A stretch of DNA of 64,000 nt. It comes from Bacteroidota bacterium (GTDB taxonomy: Bacteria; Bacteroidota; Bacteroidia; Chitinophagales; Chitinophagaceae). Below are positions 1-8,485 of the stretch, one piece after another. Position numbers and translations under genes: made by a program. Numbering within the stretch: the stretch's first letter is position 1; the number at the start of each line of letters is the position of its first letter. The notes under the pieces were generated by a model. That model worked only from the letters and a program-made list of their open reading frames with translations, was not told where the DNA came from and did not search any database. The stretch covers positions 310,001 to 374,000 of the forward strand of contig JAFDXK010000001.1 in NCBI GenBank assembly GCA_018267965.1, read 5' to 3'.

Positions 1-461
1 TACCTGCTGTGATAGCAGCCATTGTCGCAGGATATGCAGCCATATCTGCTGCTACGAAAGAAAGCAGCGCACAAGCCTATGCAGATGGGGTGGTAGACTT
101 TAAAGGTAAAGGCGGCCCGCGTGATGATGCCAATTGGGTAAGAATATCGAGCGGGGAGAGTGTGATAACGGCTGAGGGTACGAAGAAAAACCGCACATTG
201 CTTGAGGCTATCAATAAGGGTGCGGCATTGCAATTCATTAATCCTGCATTGGCGTATACTATGCCCACTTTTGCCCAACCGCAGTTATCAGTGCAGGGAT
301 ATGCTTCTCAATATGATTTGCGTGCCGTGGAAAATAAACTGGATAATGTGGTGAATGCCATTGAAGATAACCGCATGAAACAGAATATCTACTTCAATGA
401 ACATGGTGTCGGGCTGATGACAGAACGCGCCATCAACAGAGAAAGAAAAAGATGGAAATAA
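1..461 (+). CDS. Phage tail tape-measure protein, C-terminal part (partial)
   Basis: The reading frame is open from the left edge (codons CCT GCT precede the first possible start, a GTG at 9), so this is the end of a longer gene. The visible 150 residues start with a small-residue helix rich in Ala, then a Gly/Lys/Arg-rich stretch followed by WVRISSGESVI and an Asn/Arg-rich linker. That layout is typical of the C-terminal tail of tape-measure proteins, where a glycine-rich segment is followed by a 'GE(S/F)V(I/V)' motif. A short charged helix (residues about 103-125) precedes the basic end. The neighbours are tail proteins. In the family the protein sets tail length and is threaded through the tail tube. 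The rest is outside the window, so a different large tail protein cannot be excluded. Confidence 0.6.
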   Translation, partial: PAVIAAIVAGYAAISAATKESSAQAYADGVVDFKGKGGPRDDANWVRISSGESVITAEGTKKNRTLLEAINKGAALQFINPALAYTMPTFAQPQLSVQGYASQYDLRAVENKLDNVVNAIEDNRMKQNIYFNEHGVGLMTERAINRERKRWK

Positions 462-507
462 AAATGAAATACTAATACCGAATTTCTAAATCTTAATTAT
501 CCTTACT

Positions 508-2781
508 GTGAACCTGAGACTATTGATACAACAGACGGCTACTTATGACGTCAATATGAATCCTATTTATTATGGGGTTGTGCCACCGAAGAAGAATAAC
601 CCGCAAAACCTGTCGGCTATACACAGTACACTGCCGGCAAGCAGGCAATGGGTTAATTACGGCAACTATATTGACATCACCGATGATGCAAGCAACCTGT
701 ATAAATTAAAACTGACCTGGACTGCAGAGCGAGATAATGAAGGTTTTATTACTCCGGGGGCATCGCAAACGAAGAAGGGTAGTAGCGGTACGATAACGAT
801 AGAAGGTAATGCGTATAAAATGCTGAAGCAATGGCTGGTGGATGATATCAGTGCACCGCTGAATAGTGTAGATGTAAAGATTGCACACAAAGATTGCAAT
901 GGAGAGTATCTCAACTATACCATTAAGAGTACAGACCTGAGATGGTGCGAAAACAGTGTATGCAAGTTTGACGTAACCATCAAACAAAAGGATGAAGCAT
1001 TAAGCTGTATCATGCGTACTATGATAGCGGATAACAGGAACAATATGTTTGACGAAAGTATATTGAACAATCCGAAAGGAAGGAAACATCCGCGTTTTAG
1101 TTACTGCAACGAGCAACGCCCCAATGGTATGATGACCATGCTGTGGTGGATAGTGAATACTACTGCAGGATTCATTTTTATAGCTGTGTTGCCAATACTG
1201 CTAATGGTTAACCTAATAATACGTAGTATACTCCTTATTATTAATTCCATAAACTTTATCATCGGTTTTTTACGAAAACTGGGACTGAAGATTGGCCTTA
1301 TACCTACTGATAAGTTTAAGGTCATTGATATGAATGACTTGTTTGACCCACTGGCGCAATATTTTTTAGAAAGTGCTGGCTGTGGCAGGGAGCATCCTGC
1401 ACCGCTGATAAGAGACTATATACAAAACGTATGCACGATATGTAATGTGCATGTAGATGAAGTGAGTGTGCCGATGTTTTTTGCACGAGATATTACGATA
1501 CAAACATCAGATCCGAATCGTGGTAATAATGGTGTTATTACATCTTCCAATCCGCATTATAATGCCTGCTATTTTAATGCCCCTGTAAAGCGTGGTATCA
1601 GAAGGTATAATAGCTTGGTGCCTGTGATACCCTTGATAACAAGCAATACTAAGAATGATACTGATTTTTATATCAGGGATAACAGCCCTATGCATACGTT
1701 GGATACATTTTTGGATGAACTGAAAGAATTATATAACGCGGAGTGGCGAGTGAAAAATAATACACTGTACTTCTGGAGGAAGGATTGGTTTTTGCAAACA
1801 GACAGAGGTCCGTTATATGACTTTAGTACTAACAGTGCAGACAGGTTGAAGATACTGGAAGGCATTTGCTTTGAGTGGAATGAACGAAAAACACCTGCAT
1901 ATACCGAAGGCCTGTACCAGGGAGATGCGGCTGATACCTGTGGCAATGAAGCGAAGGCGCATATGAATGCTTTTACTTCCTTCGGTAGCGTAGAAGATAA
2001 TCCCACGTTTGCCGGAAAGATGGATAAGATAACGGCGTATGGTGCTACAAAGTTCAGGCTGGATGGCGCGAGTGAAGATTATATCTGCGATGCATTGCAG
2101 GTAGTGGCTAATTCTGCAACGATAACACCCAACCCGTTCTTTACATTTCAACTGAAAGAACTCGCACCCTATTTTGAAGAGTATGCAGACTATGCATTAC
2201 TGCTGAAAGATGAGACTTGCACGCTACCCAAAATATTGATATGGGATGGACAGCGCTATGAGAACGCGCGGTGCATCAGGAATTATTATGCAAGTAATAT
2301 AGGACCTATGCCCATAAGCAATCCGAATTTTAATGGTCCGGTGAAGTTTTGGGATTGGGTGCACCCGCCTCAAACTTTTGTAAAAGGCAGCGGAGCGAAC
2401 TTTGGCAGTTTCCCTTACGGATATTATACAGTGCGAACGGCATTAGGTATAGCTAAAATATTACAACAACCTGCAATGCTCATCAACTATCCTATGTTTT
2501 TTGAACCGGGGTTTTATGATACGATGTGGGATTGGTTTCACTGGATAGACGACCCGCGATTGAAACCTGTACTCAATCAAACATGGACAGCGAAGATAGA
2601 TCTGTGTTGTGAAGACCTGAACAATTTGAATGTGTTTGGCAATGCAACGAATATAGAGCTGGGTGAGAAAGTGATACTGCCACATCAATATTATAATGAA
2701 GGCACACTGACAGAGATAGAAGTGAGCTATGACCCAACAGATGATAAAGGACAGTATATACAATTGAAAGGAACCGTTTAA
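508..2781 (+). CDS. Phage tail hub / distal tail-like protein with internal membrane hairpin
   Basis: This 757-residue protein directly follows the tape-measure end, the usual place of distal-tail or baseplate-hub proteins. I chose the GTG at 508; the next start is ATG 556 (residue 17). The N-terminus (residues 1-165) reads as beta-rich, with short ordered strands such as GTITIEGNAYKML. Residues about 209-255 are strikingly hydrophobic (FIFIAVLPILLMVNLII then IINSINFIIGFL) and could form two membrane helices, unusual for a virion protein. The C-terminal 400 residues are aromatic-rich and contain scattered cysteines (CTICNVHVDEV, ending near a CCEDLNNLN motif). No enzymatic motif was recognised. 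The role as hub is inferred from position and size; a receptor-binding or membrane-penetrating tail-tip protein is the main alternative. Confidence 0.5.
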   Translation: MNLRLLIQQTATYDVNMNPIYYGVVPPKKNNPQNLSAIHSTLPASRQWVNYGNYIDITDDASNLYKLKLTWTAERDNEGFITPGASQTKKGSSGTITIEGNAYKMLKQWLVDDISAPLNSVDVKIAHKDCNGEYLNYTIKSTDLRWCENSVCKFDVTIKQKDEALSCIMRTMIADNRNNMFDESILNNPKGRKHPRFSYCNEQRPNGMMTMLWWIVNTTAGFIFIAVLPILLMVNLIIRSILLIINSINFIIGFLRKLGLKIGLIPTDKFKVIDMNDLFDPLAQYFLESAGCGREHPAPLIRDYIQNVCTICNVHVDEVSVPMFFARDITIQTSDPNRGNNGVITSSNPHYNACYFNAPVKRGIRRYNSLVPVIPLITSNTKNDTDFYIRDNSPMHTLDTFLDELKELYNAEWRVKNNTLYFWRKDWFLQTDRGPLYDFSTNSADRLKILEGICFEWNERKTPAYTEGLYQGDAADTCGNEAKAHMNAFTSFGSVEDNPTFAGKMDKITAYGATKFRLDGASEDYICDALQVVANSATITPNPFFTFQLKELAPYFEEYADYALLLKDETCTLPKILIWDGQRYENARCIRNYYASNIGPMPISNPNFNGPVKFWDWVHPPQTFVKGSGANFGSFPYGYYTVRTALGIAKILQQPAMLINYPMFFEPGFYDTMWDWFHWIDDPRLKPVLNQTWTAKIDLCCEDLNNLNVFGNATNIELGEKVILPHQYYNEGTLTEIEVSYDPTDDKGQYIQLKGTV

Positions 2782-2785
2782 GATA

Positions 2786-2866
2786 GTTGACTTGTTGATT
2801 GGTTGACCAGTTAATAAGTAGCGACAGACATAAAATATAACTAATCAACCAATAAACTAATCAACC
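2786..2866. repeat. Inverted arrays of an 8-nt repeat (GTTGAYTN) between two tail genes
   Basis: Just after the stop at 2781, four 8-nt units run in tandem: GTTGACTT (2786), GTTGATTG (2794), GTTGACCA (2802), GTTAATAA (2810). At the other end, ending one base before the ATG at 2867, three units run in the opposite orientation: TAATCAAC (2842), CAATAAAC (2850), TAATCAAC (2858). The two sides can pair (for example ATTGGTTGA with TCAACCAAT) into a hairpin spanning the spacer and reaching the start codon. The same arrangement recurs at 4831-4930. Confidence 0.7.
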
Positions 2867-4573
2867 ATGATGTGGTTTAGCGATATAAAACAATTACAAT
2901 ACTATAACCCTACACCGGGAGTAGCTTGCTACTGCGAAGAATTGATGTATCCCGGAGATATGATATTGCAGGGCAGTATACCCGCAGGCACGGGCACAGG
3001 GAATTACAGCATCAGTATAGAAGTATGGAGTACAGACGGGCTTACGATATACGAAGTAGCCACTTCTTACTTCGATTATTATTTCTTTACCAATCCATCA
3101 AACGGGTTGCATTATTTCACGGCAAGGTTGAAGAGCTTTAGTCCCGCCATGTGTTCGCACCAATGTTTTTTGATGCGAGTAGGCGTTACTAATACAGGTA
3201 GCCCCAACAATTATTTATTTGCCAACTGGACAGAGCGTTACTGTGTGAGTGATTGCTGTGATACTGCAAAAGGCATAACGGTAGTGCAGAGTGGTTTGGT
3301 GTATAATCCCGGAGGGCCTACAGATGTAGCAGTAGTGACACCCGCAGGCAAAGCAAAGACAGACCCTTGCGGAGAGCCGTTGATACGATTGATATCGCAG
3401 TTTGATTGCGAGGATAAATTTTCGGGAGAGTATTATGGCAAACCAACGAATGTATTGAGTGGTAGTTTCATTCCTTTTGTGAAGATAACGACGATGAAGG
3501 GGCGTATTGTAAGAAAGCCACGAGAGATAAAGCGAGAGATAAGCTATAACTGCAGGCTGCAACAGGCAGAAAGTACAGCGCAATATTTACTGGAAGGCTT
3601 TGAGCTATTTCCTGCGTGGAAGATGGCAGAGATAGAAAACCAACTGCATGCTAACCATATATGGGTGGATGATTTCAGTACCTATAAAGAATACCAGTAC
3701 GCAGGCGGAACAGCTTTTAAGCAAGTAAGCAAATGTGCAGAGTTATTCAAGCTGGAAACCTATTTGCAGGATTGTACACAAAGGCAAATATTTGGTTGTG
3801 GAGATTGTGCAAATGCAGTGAGCTATAACGGCAGTCAACTGATGTTTGTTATACCCGGTGCTTACAACGGTGGTGCTTTCTATAACGAAGCCAAAGCAAT
3901 GGTAGCTGAAGATTATGATGGGTTGTTATTATATCTGCGTTCGCTGAACGGTGTAACGGAAGTTAGTGATGCAGACATCAGTAGCCTGGATTGTGAAATA
4001 TATAAAGTAGCAGGCATTAGCGGTACAGCATCGTTGCCATCGTTTATCTATTATGATATACCCACACCGCGTAATAAAATATATGGTAAAGTGGTGCAGG
4101 ATGTACAGGAGCTTTGCGATGGTGTGAATACTTGTTTGAAACCTGTAGCAGGCACGATAAGCATTACAGATGTAGTATGTGCTGATGTAGAAACAGGCAC
4201 TATAACTGTAACAGAAATAGCACCGGACGAGATATTGGTACGATCTGCTGCTGATTGGCTGGTAGATGCGGAAATAAGCAGGGCTTACCTGTATGGCGGA
4301 CAAGTGAAACTAACTGTCAAATCATTTAACAGTGCATTTACGGCAGCTCCTGATGAAGCTGTATTGTTAGACCATGAAGTGATAGGCATAGTAGATGCAG
4401 CTGCAAGGCCACGCACATTGGCGGTATTAACCAATGCGAATAATGATACCATACCTATAGATATGTTTGTAAGCATTGATAATATGGGTTTGATACGAAT
4501 AGCAGGAGAACCTACAACGATAGATGAAACAGGTGCAACAGTAGAACTGCATGACCTGGTGTATAATATTTAA
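2867..4573 (+). CDS. Phage tail-associated structural protein, cysteine-rich
   Basis: 568 residues with no family I can name. The N-terminal half (1-200) has aromatic beta-strand patterns and many cysteines in pairs (GVACYCEEL, CSHQCF, CVSDCCDTAKG), suggesting metal binding or cross-linking in an extracellular particle. The middle (about 200-330) is charged and helical (REIKREISYNC...). The C-terminal 170 residues contain a repeated small beta-rich unit around TISITDVVCADVETGTITVTEIAPDE. ATG 2867 is preceded directly by the inverted 8-nt arrays. Position between the hub candidate and FN3-like proteins makes a baseplate or tail-tip structural part the best guess. No signal peptide or membrane segment. 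Confidence 0.45.
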   Translation: MMWFSDIKQLQYYNPTPGVACYCEELMYPGDMILQGSIPAGTGTGNYSISIEVWSTDGLTIYEVATSYFDYYFFTNPSNGLHYFTARLKSFSPAMCSHQCFLMRVGVTNTGSPNNYLFANWTERYCVSDCCDTAKGITVVQSGLVYNPGGPTDVAVVTPAGKAKTDPCGEPLIRLISQFDCEDKFSGEYYGKPTNVLSGSFIPFVKITTMKGRIVRKPREIKREISYNCRLQQAESTAQYLLEGFELFPAWKMAEIENQLHANHIWVDDFSTYKEYQYAGGTAFKQVSKCAELFKLETYLQDCTQRQIFGCGDCANAVSYNGSQLMFVIPGAYNGGAFYNEAKAMVAEDYDGLLLYLRSLNGVTEVSDADISSLDCEIYKVAGISGTASLPSFIYYDIPTPRNKIYGKVVQDVQELCDGVNTCLKPVAGTISITDVVCADVETGTITVTEIAPDEILVRSAADWLVDAEISRAYLYGGQVKLTVKSFNSAFTAAPDEAVLLDHEVIGIVDAAARPRTLAVLTNANNDTIPIDMFVSIDNMGLIRIAGEPTTIDETGATVELHDLVYNI

Positions 4574-4591
4574 TTCAAAAGCAAAATTTAT

Positions 4592-4831
4592 ATGGCAAAG
4601 AAAATAACGATACCCGTAACCAACCATAGCACAGGTGGTGTGTGTACGCTGTATTACAAAGTAGATTATAAACCCAGTACGGAAAGCTCGTACATCACGC
4701 TGCCTCTTATTTATAGCAGTACGATAGAGATACCTAACCTGAGTGCCGATGTGACGTACAATATCCTCATCACCCGTTTTTGCTGTGACGGATTGCAAAG
4801 CGCGCCATTAGCATTAGATGTGAACACGTAG
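4592..4831 (+). CDS. Small FN3-like phage tail protein
   Basis: A 79-residue protein 18 bp behind the previous gene. The whole length reads as one fibronectin type III-like beta sandwich: a YYKVDYKPS...SSYITL strand pattern, the IEIPNLSADVTYNILITR segment matching the 'L-x-x-L-x-x-x-x-x-Y-x-v-x-v' FN3 signature, and a closing CCDG turn. Such single Ig/FN3 domains commonly decorate tail tubes or baseplates. The next gene carries the same fold in several copies, so the two probably share a role. Function beyond a structural add-on cannot be assigned. Confidence 0.5.
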   Translation: MAKKITIPVTNHSTGGVCTLYYKVDYKPSTESSYITLPLIYSSTIEIPNLSADVTYNILITRFCCDGLQSAPLALDVNT

Positions 4832-4936
4832 TTAGTTGATTGGTTGATTCGTTGACCGGTTTACAGACCTGTTGATGTATTCAGCCATTAGCAATTACTT
4901 TAATCCTAATCAACAAGTAAACAAGTCAACTAAAAG
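4831..4936. repeat. Second inverted array of the 8-nt repeat
   Basis: After the stop of the 79-residue gene come GTTGATTG (4835), GTTGATTC (4843), GTTGACCG (4851) and GTTTACAG (4859). Before the ATG at 4937 the inverse units TAATCAAC (4907), AAGTAAAC (4915) and AAGTCAAC (4923) keep the same 8-nt step. The outer parts can pair (TTAGTTGA with TCAACTAA). Layout matches the 2786-2866 spacer although the sequence between the arrays differs. Confidence 0.7.
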
Positions 4937-5758
4937 ATGCCCAATATCACCATCACGATACCACAGCCTGTATTGACGACAGGACAGTATTTTAAAACAC
5001 GATACCGATTGCTGCCATCGGGTAGCTGGAGCAGCTATGTGAACCGAAGTAATGCACCCTTTACCCTTACGGGGTTGAGCGCAGGCGATTATCAACTGGA
5101 AGCAATACTGGTAAAAGCAAATGGCACGCAGTGTGCAGCTATTTATAAAAACTTTACCGTTGTTCCTGATTTTTCTTGCCTGAGTTTTAGCGCAAGCATG
5201 ATACAGTCGGGGAGTTTGTATTATATACAAATCACCTATACACTACCGCCGGGTTATACCAACCCTGCCTGCGGATGGGAGATGGTATACGAGCACGGTA
5301 CAAGTATTGTCAATAATACATATCCCGTGCTACCCTCAAGCCCTATATTGATACCTGTGGCTAATCAATCATACAAACTGACCATTTACGGTAATATATG
5401 TAATGGCAATAAGACAAAATGCGGACAGTTTGATATTAGCCCGATATCGCCACCGCCATGTACTGGTATACATGTGACGAGCCAGACGATGTTTAAATCA
5501 GCAGGGAAATATTATATCACGCTGAACTTTACACAGTCATCTCCGCCAACAACAACGTTAACCATTTTTTATCAACAGACCGGAGCCAGCAGCCCCGATA
5601 TCAAAACTATTACCCCTGCTATACTCAGCACAGCCACGAGTTACACCTTCCAGGTGAATCCGAGCTTTATACAACAGAAAGAAACTTTTGACTATGTGGG
5701 ATGGATAAAGGACGTATGCCCTACTGCTACACCGTTGAGCGTAAGTTGCCTGGTGTAA
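4937..5758 (+). CDS. Phage tail protein with repeated FN3-like domains
   Basis: 273 residues that read as about three beta-sandwich units. Unit 1 (residues 10-80) has FKTRYRLLPSGSWSSY and FTLTGLSAGDYQLEAI, a clear FN3-type pattern. Unit 2 (about 85-165) begins YYIQITYTLPPG. Unit 3 (about 172-270) begins YYITLNFTQSS. Each unit carries one or two cysteines. There is no signal peptide. ATG 4937 is reached through a spacer with inverted 8-nt repeats. It follows the single-domain FN3 gene and probably forms part of the same tail or baseplate decoration. Sugar or cell-surface binding is a common use of such domains in virions, but nothing here shows it. Confidence 0.45.
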   Translation: MPNITITIPQPVLTTGQYFKTRYRLLPSGSWSSYVNRSNAPFTLTGLSAGDYQLEAILVKANGTQCAAIYKNFTVVPDFSCLSFSASMIQSGSLYYIQITYTLPPGYTNPACGWEMVYEHGTSIVNNTYPVLPSSPILIPVANQSYKLTIYGNICNGNKTKCGQFDISPISPPPCTGIHVTSQTMFKSAGKYYITLNFTQSSPPTTTLTIFYQQTGASSPDIKTITPAILSTATSYTFQVNPSFIQQKETFDYVGWIKDVCPTATPLSVSCLV

Positions 5759-5765
5759 AAATAAT

Positions 5766-5798
5766 TTTGTTTACAATAAATATTTTGTTGTAAATTTG
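5766..5798 (+). promoter_or_regulatory. Bacteroidota-type promoter before the tail-tube candidate
   Basis: A -33 element TTTG (5766-5769) and a perfect -7 element TAAATTTG (5791-5798) are 21 nt apart, within the usual Bacteroidota spacing. Transcription would start near 5805, giving a leader of about 120 nt that contains the conserved hairpin region at 5823-5924. Confidence 0.6.
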
Positions 5799-5822
5799 CT
5801 CTAATAAATTTCCTGCCAATAC

Positions 5823-5924
5823 ATAGTCCGTCGGGGCTATTCAAAACAATACGATACAGGCTTTTCATCCTGCCTTTCTAAACGGACAAGTTCATTTTTC
5901 TTAACCTTTTAAACTTTAGAACCA
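5823..5924 (+). promoter_or_regulatory. Structured mRNA leader shared with the capsid gene
   Basis: An 18-nt hairpin ATAGTCCGTCGGGGCTAT (5823-5840) folds into 7 pairs with a GTCG loop. It is followed by TCAAAACAATACG, ACAGGC, a second small stem AGGC/GCCT, and TTAACCTTTTAA shortly before the ATG. The leader of the major capsid gene (18730-18835) has the same parts in the same order, at nearly the same distance from the start codon, with a changed but still paired stem base (U-G here, C-G there). Confidence 0.65.
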
Positions 5925-6578
5925 ATGGCTTTTTGTCCGGCCGATTGTGCCAACATTACCATTACCACCAATCAACCCGGTGGCTGCGACCTGAAAGTGC
6001 GCAAACGCAATATAGACCGTATCGGATTTTTTCCGTGCAGTGTAGACCTGCCCGCGCCTTTTACCTGCAACGGGCTACAGGCACTGGTGGATGCCAACAC
6101 GCTGACCTTCAGCAGCCCGCTTGCAAACATAGAAGTGCAGGACCCGAATTTTGAAGAGTTGCAGATAGCTGATTGCCGCCCGAGCGAACGCATGGCTACG
6201 CACCGCCTCATCACCTTTCAAGACAGGATAGCGATTGAAACAGCAGCTATTGCCGGTTCTCCCGGTGTACCAGCTAATCTGTTTTTCGACTACGATTTCT
6301 GGAAAGACAAGAAAACCAAACGCGCTATGATGCGTTACATGTTTGTGTTTTGCGATGGCAGTGTAGTAGTGCCTAAAGACGAGAACGGCAAGCCAATGGC
6401 TGCCAGCCTCGATGTGTTCCTTAGCTATGAAAGGCAGGGCAGCGGTGGCAACTCTTACATACTGGAGATAAAGAAAGGCCAACTGGAATTCAAAGGAGAC
6501 CCGCTGGATTTCAACAAACCTGAATTTACCACCAACAATGAAGTATTCTACCTCACTGATTGTGCGGGAATACTGTAA
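5925..6578 (+). CDS. Probable phage major tail-tube protein
   Basis: 217 residues, a size normal for tail-tube subunits. The start is rich in cysteine (MAFCPADCANITITT, then GGCDLKVRKR) and the rest alternates beta strands with a central FQDRIAIETAAIAG segment and a 'FFDYDFWKDKK' loop; the C-terminus has SYILEIKKGQLEFKGDPLDF. It stands alone with its own promoter and structured leader and a terminator-like inverted repeat behind it, which fits a protein made in large amounts. It shares leader architecture with the capsid gene in block B. The tail-tube label is inferred from size, expression signals and neighbours; I recognise no diagnostic motif. Confidence 0.5.
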   Translation: MAFCPADCANITITTNQPGGCDLKVRKRNIDRIGFFPCSVDLPAPFTCNGLQALVDANTLTFSSPLANIEVQDPNFEELQIADCRPSERMATHRLITFQDRIAIETAAIAGSPGVPANLFFDYDFWKDKKTKRAMMRYMFVFCDGSVVVPKDENGKPMAASLDVFLSYERQGSGGNSYILEIKKGQLEFKGDPLDFNKPEFTTNNEVFYLTDCAGIL

Positions 6579-6581
6579 TGA

Positions 6582-6677
6582 AGTGATAACGGGGAGTGCT
6601 ACGGCCAACAGCCATGATGCGCGTGCATCCGAAACATATCAACCGCGTTTGCCAATTCCATTCCCCGTTCACTTTTT
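6582..6677 (+). terminator. Large inverted repeat ending in a T-run, between tail-tube and portal genes
   Basis: AGTGATAACGGGGA (6582-6595) pairs with TTCCCCGTTCACT (6661-6673), with a 2-nt bulge, and is followed by TTTT. The 65-nt loop holds a perfect inner hairpin GATGC-GCGT-GCATC (6616-6629). Position right after the tail-tube stop and the T-run suggest a terminator or attenuator controlling read-through into the portal gene; a leader structure for the portal mRNA is the alternative. Confidence 0.55.
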
Positions 6678-6701
6678 AATTCAATCTATAACTCAATCAC
6701 C

Positions 6702-8405
6702 ATGCAATTAAACGAAGTATTAGCCATACTGAATAAAGCCCTGCGCCCCGACAGGCAAATGAATGAAACCCTGCAACGCCTGCGCGATGTGTACTATGGC
6801 ATGAGTCTGCATACTACTGGAGCGTGCCCCGCTTTTAAAGACCTGGCAGGTGGTAGTATTATTTACCCGCAAGCTTATTACGGGACTGAATACCAGCGCT
6901 TGTTCGACAAACATTTATTAAGCCGGCATCCGCGTGAGAGTGATGCTACACGCAACTGGCGTTTCAGCCAATACCGCCCGCTAACGAAAGCACCTTTTAT
7001 GCAGGTGAGCGAGATAGTGACGGGAGCAATATTTCAGGATTCTAATTATACGCTTGATGTGCATGATAATGAAGATGCGCAATACATCTGGGGCAATCAT
7101 TTCAGCGGATATGATTTGATGGGCTATTTCGGTGGTATTGGTTTTAAAAATATGATAGAAGACCCTAACGGGCTTTTCCTGCGCATACCTAACAAACCTG
7201 CTTATGAGCAAACGGCTGATAAGGTGGAAGTGGATGTTTGGTTTGTGAATACGAAAGATATGGTGTGGTGCAGCAATGCAGATTTAATTTTCAAACGAGG
7301 GGAATATGCGTATTGGGTAGATACACAAACGATATGGCGCTTTAGTTACCGTGCAGATAAGAAAGAATATTATTTGGCGAAGCAAGATGTGCAAGGCTAT
7401 TATGCACACCTGTTAGGCAGATTGCCTGTAAGCATTGCAGGCGGAGACTGGAACACACAAGGGCATTATGATAGTTTCTTCAGCAAAGCAAAAGCAGCAG
7501 CGGATGATTTTATCAGTGCATATAGCGCAGCGCAATTGGTAGATAAAGAAGCATCGCACCCGTTTATAGTAGAAGCGAGTACTGACTGTCCTGATTGTAA
7601 AGGATTGGGACAAGTGCAGCGTGATTGTGAAAGTTGCCCTAACGGATTGGAACTGATAAACTGTTACAGTTGTCATGGCACGGGACAGGTGTCAAGAAAT
7701 CCCGGTCAACATATTATTGTACCGCAGGATAAACTGAAAGACGGTTCACCGATACAAATTGTGAACCCTGATGTGAGTGTCAATACCCACCACCGCAATG
7801 TATGTGCACAAGTGATGCGGCTGATAACTGAAGCATTGCACCTGCACAAGGTAGATGAAGCGCAGAGCGGTGTGGCGAAAGCCATAGACCAGGACAGGTT
7901 GTATCAATTCATCAGCAAGATATCGAACCACGTGTTTGATAAACTGATAACTGATACACTAAAAGATATTATCGCTTACCGCCATGCTACGAGCGTGAAC
8001 GGGCAAGTGCACCCTGCACAGTACACGGTTAAAATAGTAAAGCCTATACAGTTTAAGATAAAGACATCGGCTGATTTACTGGCAGAATATGGTGAAAGCA
8101 CCAAAGCTGGTATGCCTGTATTTATTCGTCAGCGTATGGCACTGGATTTTGTAGATAAACAATATAGCGGTGATGCACTGATGCAAAAGAAAGCGCAACT
8201 GATAACGATGCTGGACCCGCTGAGCGTATTGAGCACTGATGAGTTGCTGCAACTGCGTAATGCCAATGCTATAACGGATGCAGAACTGCAATACAGCCGC
8301 AAGCTGCCTGTGCAGTTAGATGCGCTGATAAGAGAGAAGGGAGAGTATTGGTTTTTGAATGTGAGGGTGGAGGAGATAGGCAAAATAACAGAAGATATAA
8401 AATAA
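6702..8405 (+). CDS. Phage portal-like protein with DnaJ-type cysteine cluster
   Basis: 567 residues, a normal portal length. The mixed alpha/beta N-terminal half, the long helix-rich stretch about 255-285 (SKAKAAADDFISAYSAAQLVDKE), the GVAKAIDQDRLYQFISKISN helix and the late acidic/hydrophobic helices match the architecture of portal proteins, which form the dodecameric DNA gate of the capsid. Between them (residues 296-328) sits an insertion with three CxxC pairs: CPDCKGLG, CESCPNG and CYSCHGTG, closely resembling the CxxCxGxG zinc repeats of DnaJ (which has four). Six cysteines could bind one zinc plus a partial second site. Next to a restored scaffold-capsid order if the 9.4-17.1 kb insertion is removed. 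Portal assignment is from architecture and context. Confidence 0.6.
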   Translation: MQLNEVLAILNKALRPDRQMNETLQRLRDVYYGMSLHTTGACPAFKDLAGGSIIYPQAYYGTEYQRLFDKHLLSRHPRESDATRNWRFSQYRPLTKAPFMQVSEIVTGAIFQDSNYTLDVHDNEDAQYIWGNHFSGYDLMGYFGGIGFKNMIEDPNGLFLRIPNKPAYEQTADKVEVDVWFVNTKDMVWCSNADLIFKRGEYAYWVDTQTIWRFSYRADKKEYYLAKQDVQGYYAHLLGRLPVSIAGGDWNTQGHYDSFFSKAKAAADDFISAYSAAQLVDKEASHPFIVEASTDCPDCKGLGQVQRDCESCPNGLELINCYSCHGTGQVSRNPGQHIIVPQDKLKDGSPIQIVNPDVSVNTHHRNVCAQVMRLITEALHLHKVDEAQSGVAKAIDQDRLYQFISKISNHVFDKLITDTLKDIIAYRHATSVNGQVHPAQYTVKIVKPIQFKIKTSADLLAEYGESTKAGMPVFIRQRMALDFVDKQYSGDALMQKKAQLITMLDPLSVLSTDELLQLRNANAITDAELQYSRKLPVQLDALIREKGEYWFLNVRVEEIGKITEDIK

Positions 8406-8409
8406 CCGC

Positions 8410-8429
8410 GTGTTGTGAATGCATGACAC
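8410..8429 (+). promoter_or_regulatory. Hairpin just behind the portal stop codon
   Basis: GTGTTGTGAATGCATGACAC folds into an 8-bp stem (two G-U pairs) with an AATG loop, 5 nt after the portal stop. No T-run follows, so it is more likely an mRNA-stability or leader element for the gene at 8486 than a terminator. Confidence 0.4.
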
Positions 8430-8485
8430 AGGCCTCAATACAGAAAGAATGAAAACAATTATTAATTATTTAAAACAGAAAAAAA

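Noticed and set aside
2786-4936. CRISPR array
   Set aside because: The units are 8 nt with no spacers and occur in inverted pairs; no cas genes are visible.
6702-8405. DnaJ chaperone
   Set aside because: Only three cysteine pairs, no J domain or HPD motif; the rest of the protein is portal-like.
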